From the NCBI GenBank assembly GCA_024811115.1, contig JAKOGH010000743.1:186001-250000 (forward strand): 64,000 nt of DNA, written 5' to 3'. The position numbers and the translations under genes are program-made. The DNA is from Terana coerulea. Its lineage: Eukaryota > Basidiomycota > Agaricomycetes > Polyporales > Phanerochaetaceae. Shown here in pieces: positions 21,232 through 32,517 of the stretch; position 1 is the first letter of the stretch; every line of letters begins with the position of its first letter. Below the pieces are notes generated by a model, which was not told where the DNA came from, searched no databases, and saw only the letters and a program-made list of their open reading frames with translations.

Positions 21232-21586
21232 TAGTGATTGGCAAGGTAAACCCTCCATGCTCAGAGGGCAACCCTTACCCTTACCCTCCAATACCCTTAC
21301 CCTCATGAAGGGTAAGGGTTGAGGTACCCTTCAAACCCTTGTTGAAATAGGCTGAAAACAGTGCTTTAAGTGCTTTCCCCACTTACTTATAATGTCAGTC
21401 TTCTATTTGAGTGGCTTGCATTGATATAGAAAGCACTTACAATACTTGCAGCCCTCTCTAGCAACATGCCTGGTGCTTAAATACAGACCTCTGCCAGATG
21501 GGGTTAACTTTCCTCAACCCTTACCCTTACCCTCCGTACCCTTACCCTTAACCCTCGGAGGGTTTGCAAACCCCTGCCTATCACTA
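21232..21586. mobile_element. hAT-type MITE with 8-bp target duplication
   Basis: Terminal inverted repeats tagtgattggcaagg (21232) and, on the other strand, tagtgataggcaggg (ending 21586) fit the hAT TIR start (T/C-A-G/A-N-G). The element is flanked by an exact 8-bp direct repeat cttacacg at 21224-21231 and 21587-21594, the hAT hallmark. No transposase is present, so it is non-autonomous. Beside each end are short arrays of ccctta units (GGGTAA on the other strand), which pair with each other. Confidence 0.9.
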
Positions 21587-21715
21587 CTTACACGTAGGCG
21601 GGAGTTGCCGTCAACGGTCGTAGACAGCATTTTCATAGATGGATGTTGCCTTAATGTCTGTAATTGCAGCGCTGGTTTCCCATGCTTTACTTAAGAAAGC
21701 CCTACTGTCCCTCAG

Positions 21716-22078
21716 TGTTACGGACAGAATTATTCTTTTATTCGAATGATTAGCAATATTGGCTCGGCTCGCATCTTATGACTCACCTCGCCCTATGCCC
21801 TATGACTCAGCTAGCGTAGCGTACTCCTACGCCCTACCAGACCCATCTACTAGTCTCAACACTAGTATGGATATATAGTATGCTCTCCTACGCCTCATCT
21901 TGTACAGTAGTATAAAGATCGACCAGTCAAGGCCTCATAGCCTTAACTGCAATCTCTTTGTTTATTCAACATTGATATCTCTGGTCAGTCTCTGTGTGCT
22001 AGAGGGAAACCTCCGTAATAGCCCCTTAGAGTCGCATTGAGTGTCCAACTCATTGCACAACGACCTCTAGTCTTAACA
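21716..22078 (+). repeat. 5' LTR of the chromovirus (363 bp)
   Basis: Begins tgttacggacag and ends tcttaaca. A TATAAA lies at 21911-21916. It differs from the 3' LTR at roughly 20 positions, mainly transitions, plus small indels, so the insertion is not recent. Confidence 0.93.
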
Positions 22079-22323
22079 TTAGATCGCAGTTTCGAACTGA
22101 CTGACTCTTTTGAGTCTAAGTCACTCAGAACCCACTGAACGGCCGACTACTTAACTAGTTATCCCGAAACTCCAACCCTGGTTCTGTAACAAGAACAAAG
22201 CTCATCGAACCACCACGGCAGACGCCAACGACACTGTGTGTACTCTTTGTACACACTGATTCTACTTAAAATCAGGAGTAGACGTCAACTACGCAACCAA
22301 CACAGGAATCGTACGATTCTGCG

Positions 22324-23705
22324 ATGAAAACCTCTGCAAAGAACCGAAACACACCAGATAAAAAGACAATCCGACCCACCAAAGGATACAAACCATGTAC
22401 AAGAGGCCAACACCAAATCCAACGAACTATCTCGTCATTCACATCCGATTCCAATCCCTCAGATCCTGTCAATCCCAATTACGTTGCCAACCAAATTGAC
22501 GAACCCTTCACTGTTTTCATCAATCAAGTTGAAGTAACCTTCGAACACTTCCTCGAGTGTCTAGACAAGCAAATCGAATTCTACACTCTAACTCAAGACC
22601 CCAATGAGCAGGAAGCCAAGCAATATCGAAGCGAAAGTCGGTAAGAAAGCAAGGAATGGCACAGACAATGGAAACAAGGATGGATAAGAAGTTTGTGAAT
22701 GTAAATCAAGGGATAAAGGATATCAAGGCTGCGATCACGGCAAATTCAACCTCGGCAGGATCAACTATGAAGAAATCCTCTAAAGTAACCAAATTGAGGA
22801 CTCCAGATGAGTTTGACGGCTCAGAAAAACACGTCAAAGAATTCAAAGAGGGCGCCAGCTTTATTTCAAGCATACCCCACCAACTTTGCTATCGCGAAAG
22901 GAGAGGATCATTTTGCCCTCTCCTACATAACAAAGGGGTCAGCCAAATCTTGGGCAGATCTGAAACCTCGATGAATACGCAGATAAAGGATATCCCGCCA
23001 CTCTCGCTGAATTCTGGATCGATTTTGACAAAATCTTCGTCCAATGCAATAATATCTCGAACACATTAAGGAAAATCGAACACCTTAAAAAACAAGTCCG
23101 AATGAGACAAGAAGGACACCATCAGGGAAATGGTGATCAAGTTCAGACACCTTGCATTACAGCTCAAAGGCAGCAATACCGACACCCAGCTCATTCAAAG
23201 CTTCAAGAAATGCATCCCTGTCGACATGAAGAACCAAATTCACCTTAGCTCAGCAGTGAAACCAACCACGCTATCAGTATGGTATGACTTGGTGATTAAA
23301 TTCATTGAAGACAATGACAACAAAGACGACAAGCGTCACTGATCACACAAGTCCAATGACAGAGATGAGGACACGATGGATGTAGATGCGATTAGAACTA
23401 AAGAGGAAAGGCAAGAGGCCAGGAAGAAGGGCCTATGCTACAATTGTGGAGGTAAGGAACATCTTGCTAAAAATTGCCCAACCAAAAGGGAAGAAATCAT
23501 CTGATCAAGACAATGGAAAGAAGCCAAAGCCATGCACCACGGTGCGTCAGGCCACCATTGTCACAAACAACAACTCTAGCGACGAGGAGTCCGAGGACTT
23601 TGATGAAGACGAGGATGGAGAAATGGTTATTCGCAACCTTATTAGCTCACTTTCCAAGAAGCAGCGCAAGAACCTCGCCAAAGGGCTTGAAAAGGATTTT
23701 TCTTA
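22324..23705 (+). pseudogene. Retrotransposon gag, broken
   Basis: Starts at the ATG at 22324. Capsid-like region LRTPDEFDGSEKHVKEF at about 22790 and a zinc knuckle CYNCGGKEHLAKNC at about 23431-23475 (CX2CX4HX4C) that would bind RNA in the particle. Stops and frame changes at about 22644, 23069 and 23342 interrupt it. An acidic tail follows (DDDE-rich, about 23580-23620). Confidence 0.8.
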
Positions 23706-23720
23706 AAGGAGCCTGCCTCG

Positions 23721-24122
23721 ATGTCAGCTCCTGTTCGCATCTCCACCTACTCTGTACTTATAGCGGAAATGAATGCAATGTCTATGCGCATCCCTATAAC
23801 ATTGAAAGGAGAGAGAATCGTCGAAACACCTGCCCTTGTAAATTCAGGAGCAGGAGGAATATGTATTTCTGAGAAAATAGTGAAGAAACTTAAGCTTAGG
23901 TCACGAAAACTCGAGTGAACCATCACGGTGTTTAACATCGACAGCACTCCAAACCGTCAAGGACACATCACGCATAAAGTAGAGATACCCATGATGGTCG
24001 GAGGCTACACCATTCGAATGAACTTCCTTGTCACAAACTTAGGCAGAGAGGAAGTCATCCTTGGCATCACTTGGCTTAAGGAAAGAAACCTGGTCATTAA
24101 CTGGAAGGATGGATGCTTTTAG
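23721..24122 (+). pseudogene. Retroviral-type aspartic protease region, active site altered
   Basis: Aspartic-protease fold of the retroelement. The flap and active-site region reads ETPALVNSGAGGICISEKI: the catalytic D(S/T)G is NSG here, a D to N change explained by one G-to-A transition. The second half (REEVILGITWLKERN) is the usual ILG-x-x-WL motif. An in-frame stop lies at about 23916. Probably catalytically dead. Confidence 0.75.
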
Positions 24123-24299
24123 TTTGAAAACGAGTCTTAGTAGAGGTACTACCAGACGACAACGATCGGAGGATTAACAAGCTATCATCTGAGGATCCTG
24201 AAATTCTGCAGCCAGTTGACAAACCGACAATTAATTTCACGCATCTACGAGCAGTCAACCTCATGACACCAGGAGAATTAAAAGAAGGCAATATTCTAT

Positions 24300-24862
24300 T
24301 GTCACAAATTTCCCTCAGCGCTAGTCTACAGCACTTAGAGTGTAACATCAAGTCACAGGACATGTCACCAAGTTGTCACACAGTGTTACAAGATGCTAGA
24401 TCAGTTTGCCATATGCTTATCGCATGGACATCAGGGATATGCCTTATACGGATGTAGGATCCAGGACTCTGGTCTGGAACTGTTCTGGACTGTGACCTCA
24501 GTATGATGTCAGTATGACATCATGGACTGGTAGTGTACAGTAGCTCAATTAGGACATCTAGATAGTGTTGATGTTAGCATGATAGCTAGGTCAGATCTGA
24601 TAAGGGAGTTAGAGCAGTGGTATGCTCTGGAGCCTTAGTCAGACATCACCTGACTGTATCAGTCAGCATATGGTATTGGAGGTCTTAGATAGTGTCTGGG
24701 GTCCCTCTACACATGTATATAAGGAGGCTGGTCTGTGGGCTAAATCCCCAAACTCAACAACATTGTTGATTCATATCCCCTCTACTAGCTCTACTCAAGT
24801 CCCTCTGCTTTCCCCACCTCTTTCAAGTCATCCCAGCAGGTGAGTATTGTAGTTTTGTGATA
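24300..24862 (+). mobile_element. Solo LTR of a second family, sense (563 bp)
   Basis: Begins tgtcacaaatttccctcagc and ends ttttgtgata, flanked by the exact 5-bp duplication tctat (24295-24299 and 24863-24867). It contains a tatataagg promoter element at about 24716 and a CT-rich stretch. No internal coding region, so it is a solo LTR left by recombination. It interrupts the chromovirus between protease and RT. Confidence 0.92.
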
Positions 24863-25018
24863 TCTATACTCCTATATACCAGGAGAAGAACAACTCACAG
24901 CGGTAACCTGAACCGAAGACATGGATCCAATAGTAATGAGAGCACTATGGATCAACACTAAGGTCAACTCGGCAATGGAATTCGCGCAAAAGCTAACACT
25001 CAGACTATAACTCAAGTA

Positions 25019-28000
25019 TTGAAGAAATACCGAAAGTACACGTCAGTATTCAAGAAGAAGGCTTCTGAACAATTTCCAGAATCCCGTCCATACAATCACG
25101 CCATTGACCTCAAGGAGGACTTTGTACCAAAAGATTGCAAAGTATACATGTTGTCACCTCTGGAACAGGAAAAACTCAAGGAGTTCTTAGAGGAAAACCT
25201 TCGTAAAGAATATATTCGACTATTGAAATCCCCATGGCATCACCATTCTTCTTTGTAAGCAAGAAGGATGGGTCACCAAGACCACGCCAGGACTATTGGT
25301 ACCTCAACGAAGGAACAGTCAAGAACACATATCCTTACCTCTCATTGGCGAACTCATCAATAAACTTCAAGGATTCATGATTTTTACTAAGCTCGATCTC
25401 AGAGCTGGGTACAACAATATCAGGATCAAGGATGGTGACCAATGGAAAAGGGGCGTTTAAAACTAACCAAGGGTTATTTGAACCAATGGTTATGTTTTTC
25501 GGTATGTGCAATTCCCCGGCAACCTTCCAGGCAATGATGGACCACATCTTTCGTGATGAAGTTGATGAAGGATGGTTAACTATCTACATGGACGACATGA
25601 TGCTTCACTCCAAAGACACGGAACAATATACAAAACGAACCAAATGAGTACTCGGAAGAAACTTGATGACAACGACCTCTATTGCAAACTCGAGAAATGC
25701 GCATTTAACATCAAAGAAGTAGACTTCTTGGGTATAATCATCCGGTACAACAAGGTCCTTATGAGCCAAGCGAAAATTCAGGGAATAATCGATTGGCCGG
25801 CACCCACCACAGTAAAGCAAGTACGAGCCTTCCTTGGATTTGGCAACTTCTACAGACGTTTCATCAGTCACTTCTCCGACCTTGCACAACCTCTAAATGA
25901 GCTTACAAGAAAAGGAATAACTTGGAACTGGTCGACGGTATCACAAAACTCTAATACTCACCTGCTAGGAATGCTTGAAGAGGTTGGGGAGAGCAGGGGA
26001 CTTTGAGTAAAGCGAATAGAGGGATATGAATCAACGATGTTGTTGAGTCTGGAGTATTAGCCCTCAGACCAGCCTCCTTATATACATGTGTAAAGGGACC
26101 CCAGACACTATCTAAGACCTCCAATACCATGTGCTGACTGATACAGTCAGGTGATCCATGACTAAGGCTTCAGAGCATACCGCCGCTCTAACTCCCTTAT
26201 CAGATCTGACCTAGCTATCATGCTAACATCAACACTATCTAGATGTCCTAATCTAGCTACTGTACACTACCAGTACACAATGTCATAGTGACCTCATAGT
26301 GAGGTCATAGTCTAGAACGAATCCAGAACTGAGTCCATGATCCTGCGTCCATATGAGGCATATCCCTAATAACCATGCATCCATTGCATGGCCAACTGAT
26401 CAGCATCTTGTAACACTGTTGTGATGACTGGGCAACATATCCCATGACTTGATGTTACATTCTAAGTGCTGTATACTAGCGCTGAGGGAAATTTGTGACA
26501 GACGGAATGCCAGGAAGCCTTTGAAATTTTGAAACAACAGTTCACATCATCACCAGTCCTTATATTACCCGATACATCCAAACCCTTCCTCATCAAATCA
26601 GATGCTTCCAAATTTGCGACAGGAGGGTACTACAACAACAGGATGAAAATGAAGATTGGCATCCCGTGGCATACTTGTCAAAAAGCTTTAATTAACTAGA
26701 ACGGAACTACAAAATCTACGGCCACGAGCTATTTGGAATAGTGCGAGCCCTTGAGGAATGGAGGCACTATATCCATGAATCACTCCACCCAGTACAAATA
26801 CTCCCAGACCACAAGAATCTCACGTATTTCTGGTCAGCTCGTTGATTAAACCAAAGACAAGCACAATGGAAGCTGTTTTTATCGGACTTTGATATGAAAC
26901 TTGAATATTGCAAAGGTCCCACACTGGTGCAATCCGACACAATATCATGCCTAGGACATCTTGACAACTCGGATCATGACAACGAGGATGAAACACTCCT
27001 CCCAGACGAACTATTCACAGACGCGATAGTACTTCCCGATCATCTATTCACCGACATCCAATGGTCCCAAGACATCCGAAGCACAATCACCACTAACTAC
27101 GTCATGGGAGATCGAATTCATATGGCACTAGAAGACGATGAATACGGGCTCAGAGCAATGGAAGTAGCTGAAGGAAAACAAAAAAACCTTAGAGCGCACA
27201 AACAAGACAGACTGGACCATGCAAGATAGACTGCTCATGTTTAACGGCAAATGCTACGTATCAAGCAACAAAGACCTCCGAACTGACATTGTTGACTTAT
27301 ACCATGAAGCCCAGTCATCCGGACATCCAGGAAAGTACAAAACATTGGAACTCCTGTGTCGAAATTACTACCCGGCCAGGAATGGCAGCATTTGTAGGGC
27401 AATTCATAAAAGGATGTGCTCTTTGCCAGCAAATGAAAGTCAACACACATCCCACAATACCACCGTTAACTCTATTAAAACCAGAACATAGAGGACATCC
27501 ATTCGCTTTCGTGAACGTGTGATTTCATCTCGGCACTCTCTGAAGCTGAAGAAAAAGACTCAGTAATGGTCGTGGTTGACCACGATGCTACAAAGGGGGT
27601 CATTTTTATCCAATGTACAAAGGAAATAGATGCGATAGGAATAGCAAAACTCTACCATTGACATGTCTACAAAAGATTTGGCATGCCCGACAAATTCCTA
27701 TCGGATAGAGGCCCCCAATTTGCATCCAAGGTCATAGAAGAGCTCTGGAGGCTACTAGAAGTCAAAAGGAGCGTGTCCACTGCCTATCACCTACAAACAA
27801 ACAGAGAAACAGAATAAGTTAACCAAGAACTCGAAACCTACCTTTGCATCTTCTGCCATGCACACCCTACCAAATGGGTAAACTACCTAGCCGACGCTGA
27901 ATTCACACACAATAATCGAGAACATTCTGCAACAAAACACTCCCTTTCTTCCTCATGCATGGATCTCATCCCAAAGCAATTCCCACAGCGTTTGAGTCAT

Positions 28001-28510
28001 CAACCATCCCTACCACCCAGATTTGGATGGAAGATCACAGTAAGGCAAAAGAAGAAGCAGCTGCGGCCTCGACATGGCAGTGCAATTCATAATAAAGAAG
28101 ACACGGAGCCAGTTCAAACTCTTTATCCAAGGCCAGAAGGTCTGGCTTAATACAAGAAATCTGAACACGGAGTATTCTAACAGAAAGTTATCCCCTAAAT
28201 GGAAAGGGCCCTTCAAGGTCAAAAAGTTCTATCATCCGTGGTCTATCAGCTAGCCCTATCAAAATGGATGAAATGCTATGATACGTTCCACACCTCTCTG
28301 CTGACTCCTTACCAAGAGACAGAGCAGCACGGACCTAACTTGAAATCCCACCACCAGACCTCGTGGACAGTCAGGAGATGTATGAAGTTGAAGCTATCCT
28401 GAATCATTGAAGACGTGAGAACAGCACGCAGTACCGTGAAATGGAAAGGACAGTCTGACAAAGAAAATTAGTGGATGACAAAGGACGAGCTTGGGCAAGC
28501 GCCAGAGGTG
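25019..28510 (+). pseudogene. Chromovirus pol: RT, RNase H, integrase, chromodomain (broken)
   Basis: Reverse transcriptase: [18 protein letters not shown] (about 25247), [18 protein letters not shown], then YMDDMMLHSKD (catalytic YMDD at about 25585). RT thumb and RNase H: QVRAFLGFGNFYRRFI, TWNWST, then after the inserted solo [16 protein letters not shown] and [12 protein letters not shown]. Integrase: HHCC region HEAQSSGHPGKYKT and CALCQQMK, core [19 protein letters not shown]-terminal chromodomain: EMYEVEAILN and VKWKGQSDKEN (about 28375-28500), which in this group directs integration to heterochromatin. Multiple stops and shifts make it non-functional. Confidence 0.88.
25939..26500 (-). 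mobile_element. Solo LTR of the second family, antisense (562 bp)
   Basis: Reverse-complement copy of the 24300-24862 solo LTR (about 85-90% identical by eye). It is flanked by the exact 5-bp duplication gacgg (25934-25938 and 26501-26505). It splits the RNase H region; removing it rejoins WNWST to ECQEAF. Confidence 0.92.
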
Positions 28511-28591
28511 CTCACTGAGTATAAGAAGACCCAGCACCTAGCCACCATCCTCATCCTCTCAACACTCCTCTAAGCCAATCCGCATTCAAAA

Positions 28592-30311
28592 TATGTCCCC
28601 AGCCCCCACTTGCAATGATACCCTTCAACACATCGCCAACATCGTCAACCATTTGGATTGGCACCACCAATTCTACCCAAGACTTCACACTTCCCATCAT
28701 ATTCGAAGTCTCCAGACCCGTCCTTATTGAACGCGAGTAACCAGAAAACTTCATTCAGTCTTTACTCAAACATTATAGATCCGATACTCATATCGACGGA
28801 ATATTCTCTAGGCTTCAACGAGAACAGTCGTCGCTCGACTATGTCCAAGGAGACGAGAACAAACGGCGCGAAGCAACGACTCATCAAAGCCCTCCTCGAG
28901 TGCGTTCACGAACCTGTCCTTGTTCCAGACGGAGATGAGATCTTCTCCTCTTTTACTCCTCGTTGAATCCTCATCTATGCTAGAGCCGAAGCACGCCATC
29001 TGGATCACTTCCAAAAATGGTCGAGCAACTGGAAGGAGCTCAAGACCAGGCGGCGATGCCTCGAGCACCACTCGGCGGTTATGACCAAACCTTAGAATCC
29101 CTACTACGTGTGGGGCGGAATCCAGGCTTGTGTGCAATTCGTTCATTGCGCTATACGCAAGCCCATACTCCTGGAGAAGTTTGGCTACGCGTACTCACGA
29201 CTGAAAGTCCCGCGGCCGGGAGTTGATGAGCTGTCGTACATCCCTTGCACTCCCACAGCCTCTCCTTCTCCACTTCTTGATTACGTTACATCACCGCCTG
29301 CACACTCACTCACTATCTGGTCATCACCATCGCCTCTGATCCCTCAGTCGGAATGGTCGTTTGGCATGAGCTACATTGGTCGGACGCCATCCGACGCATC
29401 CAATGCACCTGTACCGATCCCTCCTCCGACGCGCGCTACGACCATGGCTGAGCCCATCATCATCGACCCTCCAAGAACACCGGCAAGCGGCCAGGCAGAT
29501 GCTCCAACATCTATGGCTGCTACTGTGGAAACGGACAGTGACGACAACAACTACGACTTCCGACAAGCGATAGCGTCTCAACCCCTGCACAGCATGAGGT
29601 CAGAAACACAAAACGAGAAGCAGATGGCAAAGAGAGGCAAAGAGGCAGGGCAAGCAACCTATAAAGCGCGAACCGTCCGAGGACCACAAGGTTCACCCCG
29701 AGGTTATCAAAGCCTTCGATGAACTCATGAAGGTCCTTGGACAACCCGTCCCTCTACCAGTCGTGCCCACCAAGCTCGTCGATATTAACACCTCTGGGTC
29801 CAAGTGGATGATCAAAAACTGACGTTCCCTCCTCTCGTACCCCAGGCTACTCACCCCTTGCTCATCCTTCGACCTGTCTCTATCCCAGTCGTACAACCAC
29901 AGAGTGCTAGGAATGCATCAGAGGAGGAAAGGACATGTGCTTCAAGGCCAATCGCAAAGACGTGGGGTCCCTTACCTTCAGCGAACACAAGGATATGCGC
30001 TACAAGGTCAACTGCACTGGCTCGGGCTCTACATCGGCAACCACGCTGGTCAACTCGTCATCTACTTCGCTAATCACTCCTCGACATCACACGCCACCTC
30101 CGAACACGCGGTTCTCACCATACTCTCATTGACCCAAATCCAATGACGCATGCATGATTTGCGAGAACAGAACACTGGGGTGTGGTGCAACAAATATCGC
30201 TGCTGGAAATGCCATCAGTACAAGCCCGGCCACTACACAAAGGATTGCCCAACGCAGCGGCCGACGCAACCTTGCGTCCCTACTCCTGAGTATGAGATTG
30301 ATGAAGACTGA
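28592..30311 (+). pseudogene. Extra ORF downstream of pol with C-terminal CCHC knuckle, degenerate
   Basis: About 1.7 kb between the chromodomain and the 3' LTR. From the ATG at 28592 it reads as interrupted coding segments. There is a Thr/Pro-rich middle (PTRATTMAEPIIIDPPRTP, about 29430), a basic stretch near 29640 and, at the end, CWKCHQYKPGHYTKDC (about 30200-30247), a CX2CX4HX4C zinc knuckle, then EYEIDED and TGA at 30309-30311. The position is that of env in retroviruses, but nothing resembles an envelope. It is more like a second nucleocapsid/gag-type protein, either acquired from another element or part of a nested remnant. Confidence 0.55.
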
Positions 30312-30387
30312 CTTACGACTAAGGTCGGTACTACGAGTAAAGAAAGAAAGAAAAAGTCGGGGACTTTCGGACTGAACAGGAGGGTAA

Positions 30388-30751
30388 TGTTACAGACAGA
30401 ATTATTCTTTTATTCGAATGATTAGCAACATTGGCTTGGCTCACATCTTATGACTCACCTCGCCCTATGCCCTATGACTCAGCTAGCGTAGCGTACCCTA
30501 CGCCCTCACCCAGACCCATCTACTAGTCTCAACACTGGTACGGATACGTAGTATGCTCTCCCACACCTCCATCTTGTACAGTAGTATAAAGATCGACCAG
30601 TCAAGGCCTCATAGCCTTAACTGCAATCTCTTTGTTTATTCAACATCGATATCTCTGGTTAGTCTCTGCGTGCTAGAGGGAAACCTCCGTAATAGCTCTC
30701 AGAGTCACATTGAGTGTTCAACTCGTTGCGCAACGACCTCTGGTCTTAACA
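30388..30751 (+). repeat. 3' LTR of the chromovirus (364 bp)
   Basis: Begins tgttacagacag and ends tcttaaca, followed by the ctcag target duplication. TATAAA at 30595-30600. Its end is 48 bp upstream of the ATG of the right-arm membrane gene, in the same orientation. Confidence 0.93.
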
Positions 30752-30798
30752 CTCAGGATCCCTCCGCAAAGGACACTTGTTCAAGTGGCCTCCGCAAC

Positions 30799-31982
30799 AT
30801 GGTCAACATTCCTCTCCCTTCGCACAAGACAACTGAACCATTGCACCATACGATGGCCACTATGCTGAGAAACTCTACCCTTACTCTCGGTTATCCGCAA
30901 AAGGCAGGCCTTGCGGCACTTCGCACCCAACTTCTTTGCGAAGTACGACGGGAGAGTCCACGGCAGGAGGTCATAGAAGAACTTTGGGAGTTGTACGTGA
31001 GTACAATGCTGGATTGCCTGAGGGTGCTGTTTGATCATGCCATAACCGTGAAAGCGTGAGTAGTAGTTCTCTGACGCTCGGTTGATGGTACAGTCGCACA
31101 TACCCAAGCTGAAAATGCGTAAAAGTCTGGCTATATCCCTCCTGTGTGCTAATACCTCAAGCTCGGGTGAAGTTGTCATTAGAACCTTGGCATACACCAC
31201 TCTAGCATTAGCACTCACCGGCCTCGCCATTACCACCAGTATTTCACGGCCGATCCACGGAAGCTTGAAGAACGCACACGCACCATATTCCTGGGCCAAG
31301 GTCAGCCTCACGAGGTGTCGTTGGCGCCAACTTGCTTGGATTCTGACAACCCCAAAACATGATAGAACGAGGTCAATTCAGAATATGAGAGGCAGTCGAG
31401 ATTAGAGACTCTTCTCGCTGCTCCGACTGCATGGGTCAATTTGTCAGTGTAATTTGTGCTCCGAACCTCCGATCCTGACAGTCTCACTTATCCATACTTA
31501 GATCCATGGCGAACTTGGTCGCATGTCTCTTCTGCACCATTTGGTGGCTTTCTCCGACGGCCCCTGGGACTGCAGACTCTGCACCCCTTCGCCCCGGATC
31601 GGCGCTTCAAGTGGGCGGGGACTGCCCGAACAACGGCGCCAGCACAGGTTCCCCGACCTTTCCTCTCGCGAGCAGGCTGATCATCATGGGCGTCGTCGCG
31701 CTCGGAATAGCGCACGTTGTCACTGTGGCCAGGCAGCTTCGCGCTCTGGATCTCACGTCGTCTAAGGGATCCGCAACGGTTGTAGATGCGCTCGCAGGCG
31801 CAGGAGGCGTTGTGCTCGATAGCGATGCTAATGTGGGCTATGGATTTTCTGCAGTAGGTGGAGTGGGAGCAGATGCAGACCCCCGGTTTAGCATAGAAAT
31901 TGAGAGGAATTCTTCCTCTGAGAAGGTCCAGCTGGTAAGTCCACCATATCTGCAATCTGTCCTCGGTCGTCTGTACTCATAA
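30799..31982 (+). CDS. Small multi-segment membrane protein, right copy; unknown family
   Basis: Counterpart of 15784-16970. ATG at 30799 (MVNIPLPSHK), middle exon KSLAISLLCANTSSSGE...WAK before gtcagc (gtgagc in the left copy), last exon from about 31502 with NLVACLFCTIWWLS and LIIMGVVALGIAHVVTVAR, ending VLGRLYS at 31982. The first 500 bp differ from the left copy at about one residue in five; the last exon is nearly identical. An upstream LTR may provide its promoter. The phase over the first intron was not settled. Confidence 0.4.
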
Positions 31983-32517
31983 CTTGAACGTTGCGAATGA
32001 ATCTGAAGCGCGTACAGTAAGATGGACAATCAGATACCCTGCAACGCACGATATGTAACTTTGCCGCTATGTACCCTGTAATATGCTCCACAAGACGATG
32101 TGAGACCCGCAAATAGATGATATGTTAAATCGACGCACTGAGAAGTGTTTTTGCGAAGTTAACAGCGTTCCCTCCAACGTAGAGTCGAAGTACCACAAAG
32201 ATCGTCTGTCGAAATACTTCAGCGAGCTTTGAAGCATGTGAAACATGAGATGGTGGTGCTTAGAGTGCGGGGTCGAGGCATCGCCTGGGTGATAGGCAGA
32301 TAGTGGACGGGACCAAGAGATGGGCGCCCGAAGTCGAACCAAACGCCGACCGCTTTGTGGCGCTCGGCTCCGGCCGTCGGCATTCCGAGGCGCTCTCCGC
32401 CAGCTGGCTTAAATTGTTTGCAGTTCCTTTAGAGGTGACTAAGTATCGCTGCTCCGTTGTTTGCACTCGGAAAAGGAGCCGTCAATTTTTGAAAAACTAG
32501 GCGGTGTTTTTAAATTG

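Larger units (their letters stand above)
21716..30751 (+). mobile_element. Ty3/gypsy chromovirus LTR retrotransposon, 9.0 kb, degenerate
   Basis: Bounded by LTRs starting tgttac and ending cttaaca, with an exact 5-bp target duplication ctcag at 21711-21715 and 30752-30756. Internal order: gag with CCHC zinc knuckle, protease, RT (YMDD), RNase H, integrase, chromodomain, as expected for a chromovirus. An extra CCHC-bearing ORF then lies before the 3' LTR. The coding region has many stops and frame changes. Two solo LTRs of another family are inserted at 24300-24862 and 25939-26500, so the original length was about 7.9 kb. A purine-rich tract (aacaggagggtaa, 30375-30387) precedes the 3' LTR. 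The primer-binding site was not identified. Confidence 0.93.

Noticed and set aside
21270..21560. Telomere or internal telomeric repeat
   Set aside because: The unit reads GGGTAA rather than TTAGGG, occurs only in short clusters, and sits symmetrically inside a TIR/TSD-bounded MITE.
28592..30311. Retroviral envelope gene
   Set aside because: No signal peptide, TM helix or Cys pattern; it ends in a nucleic-acid-binding zinc knuckle.
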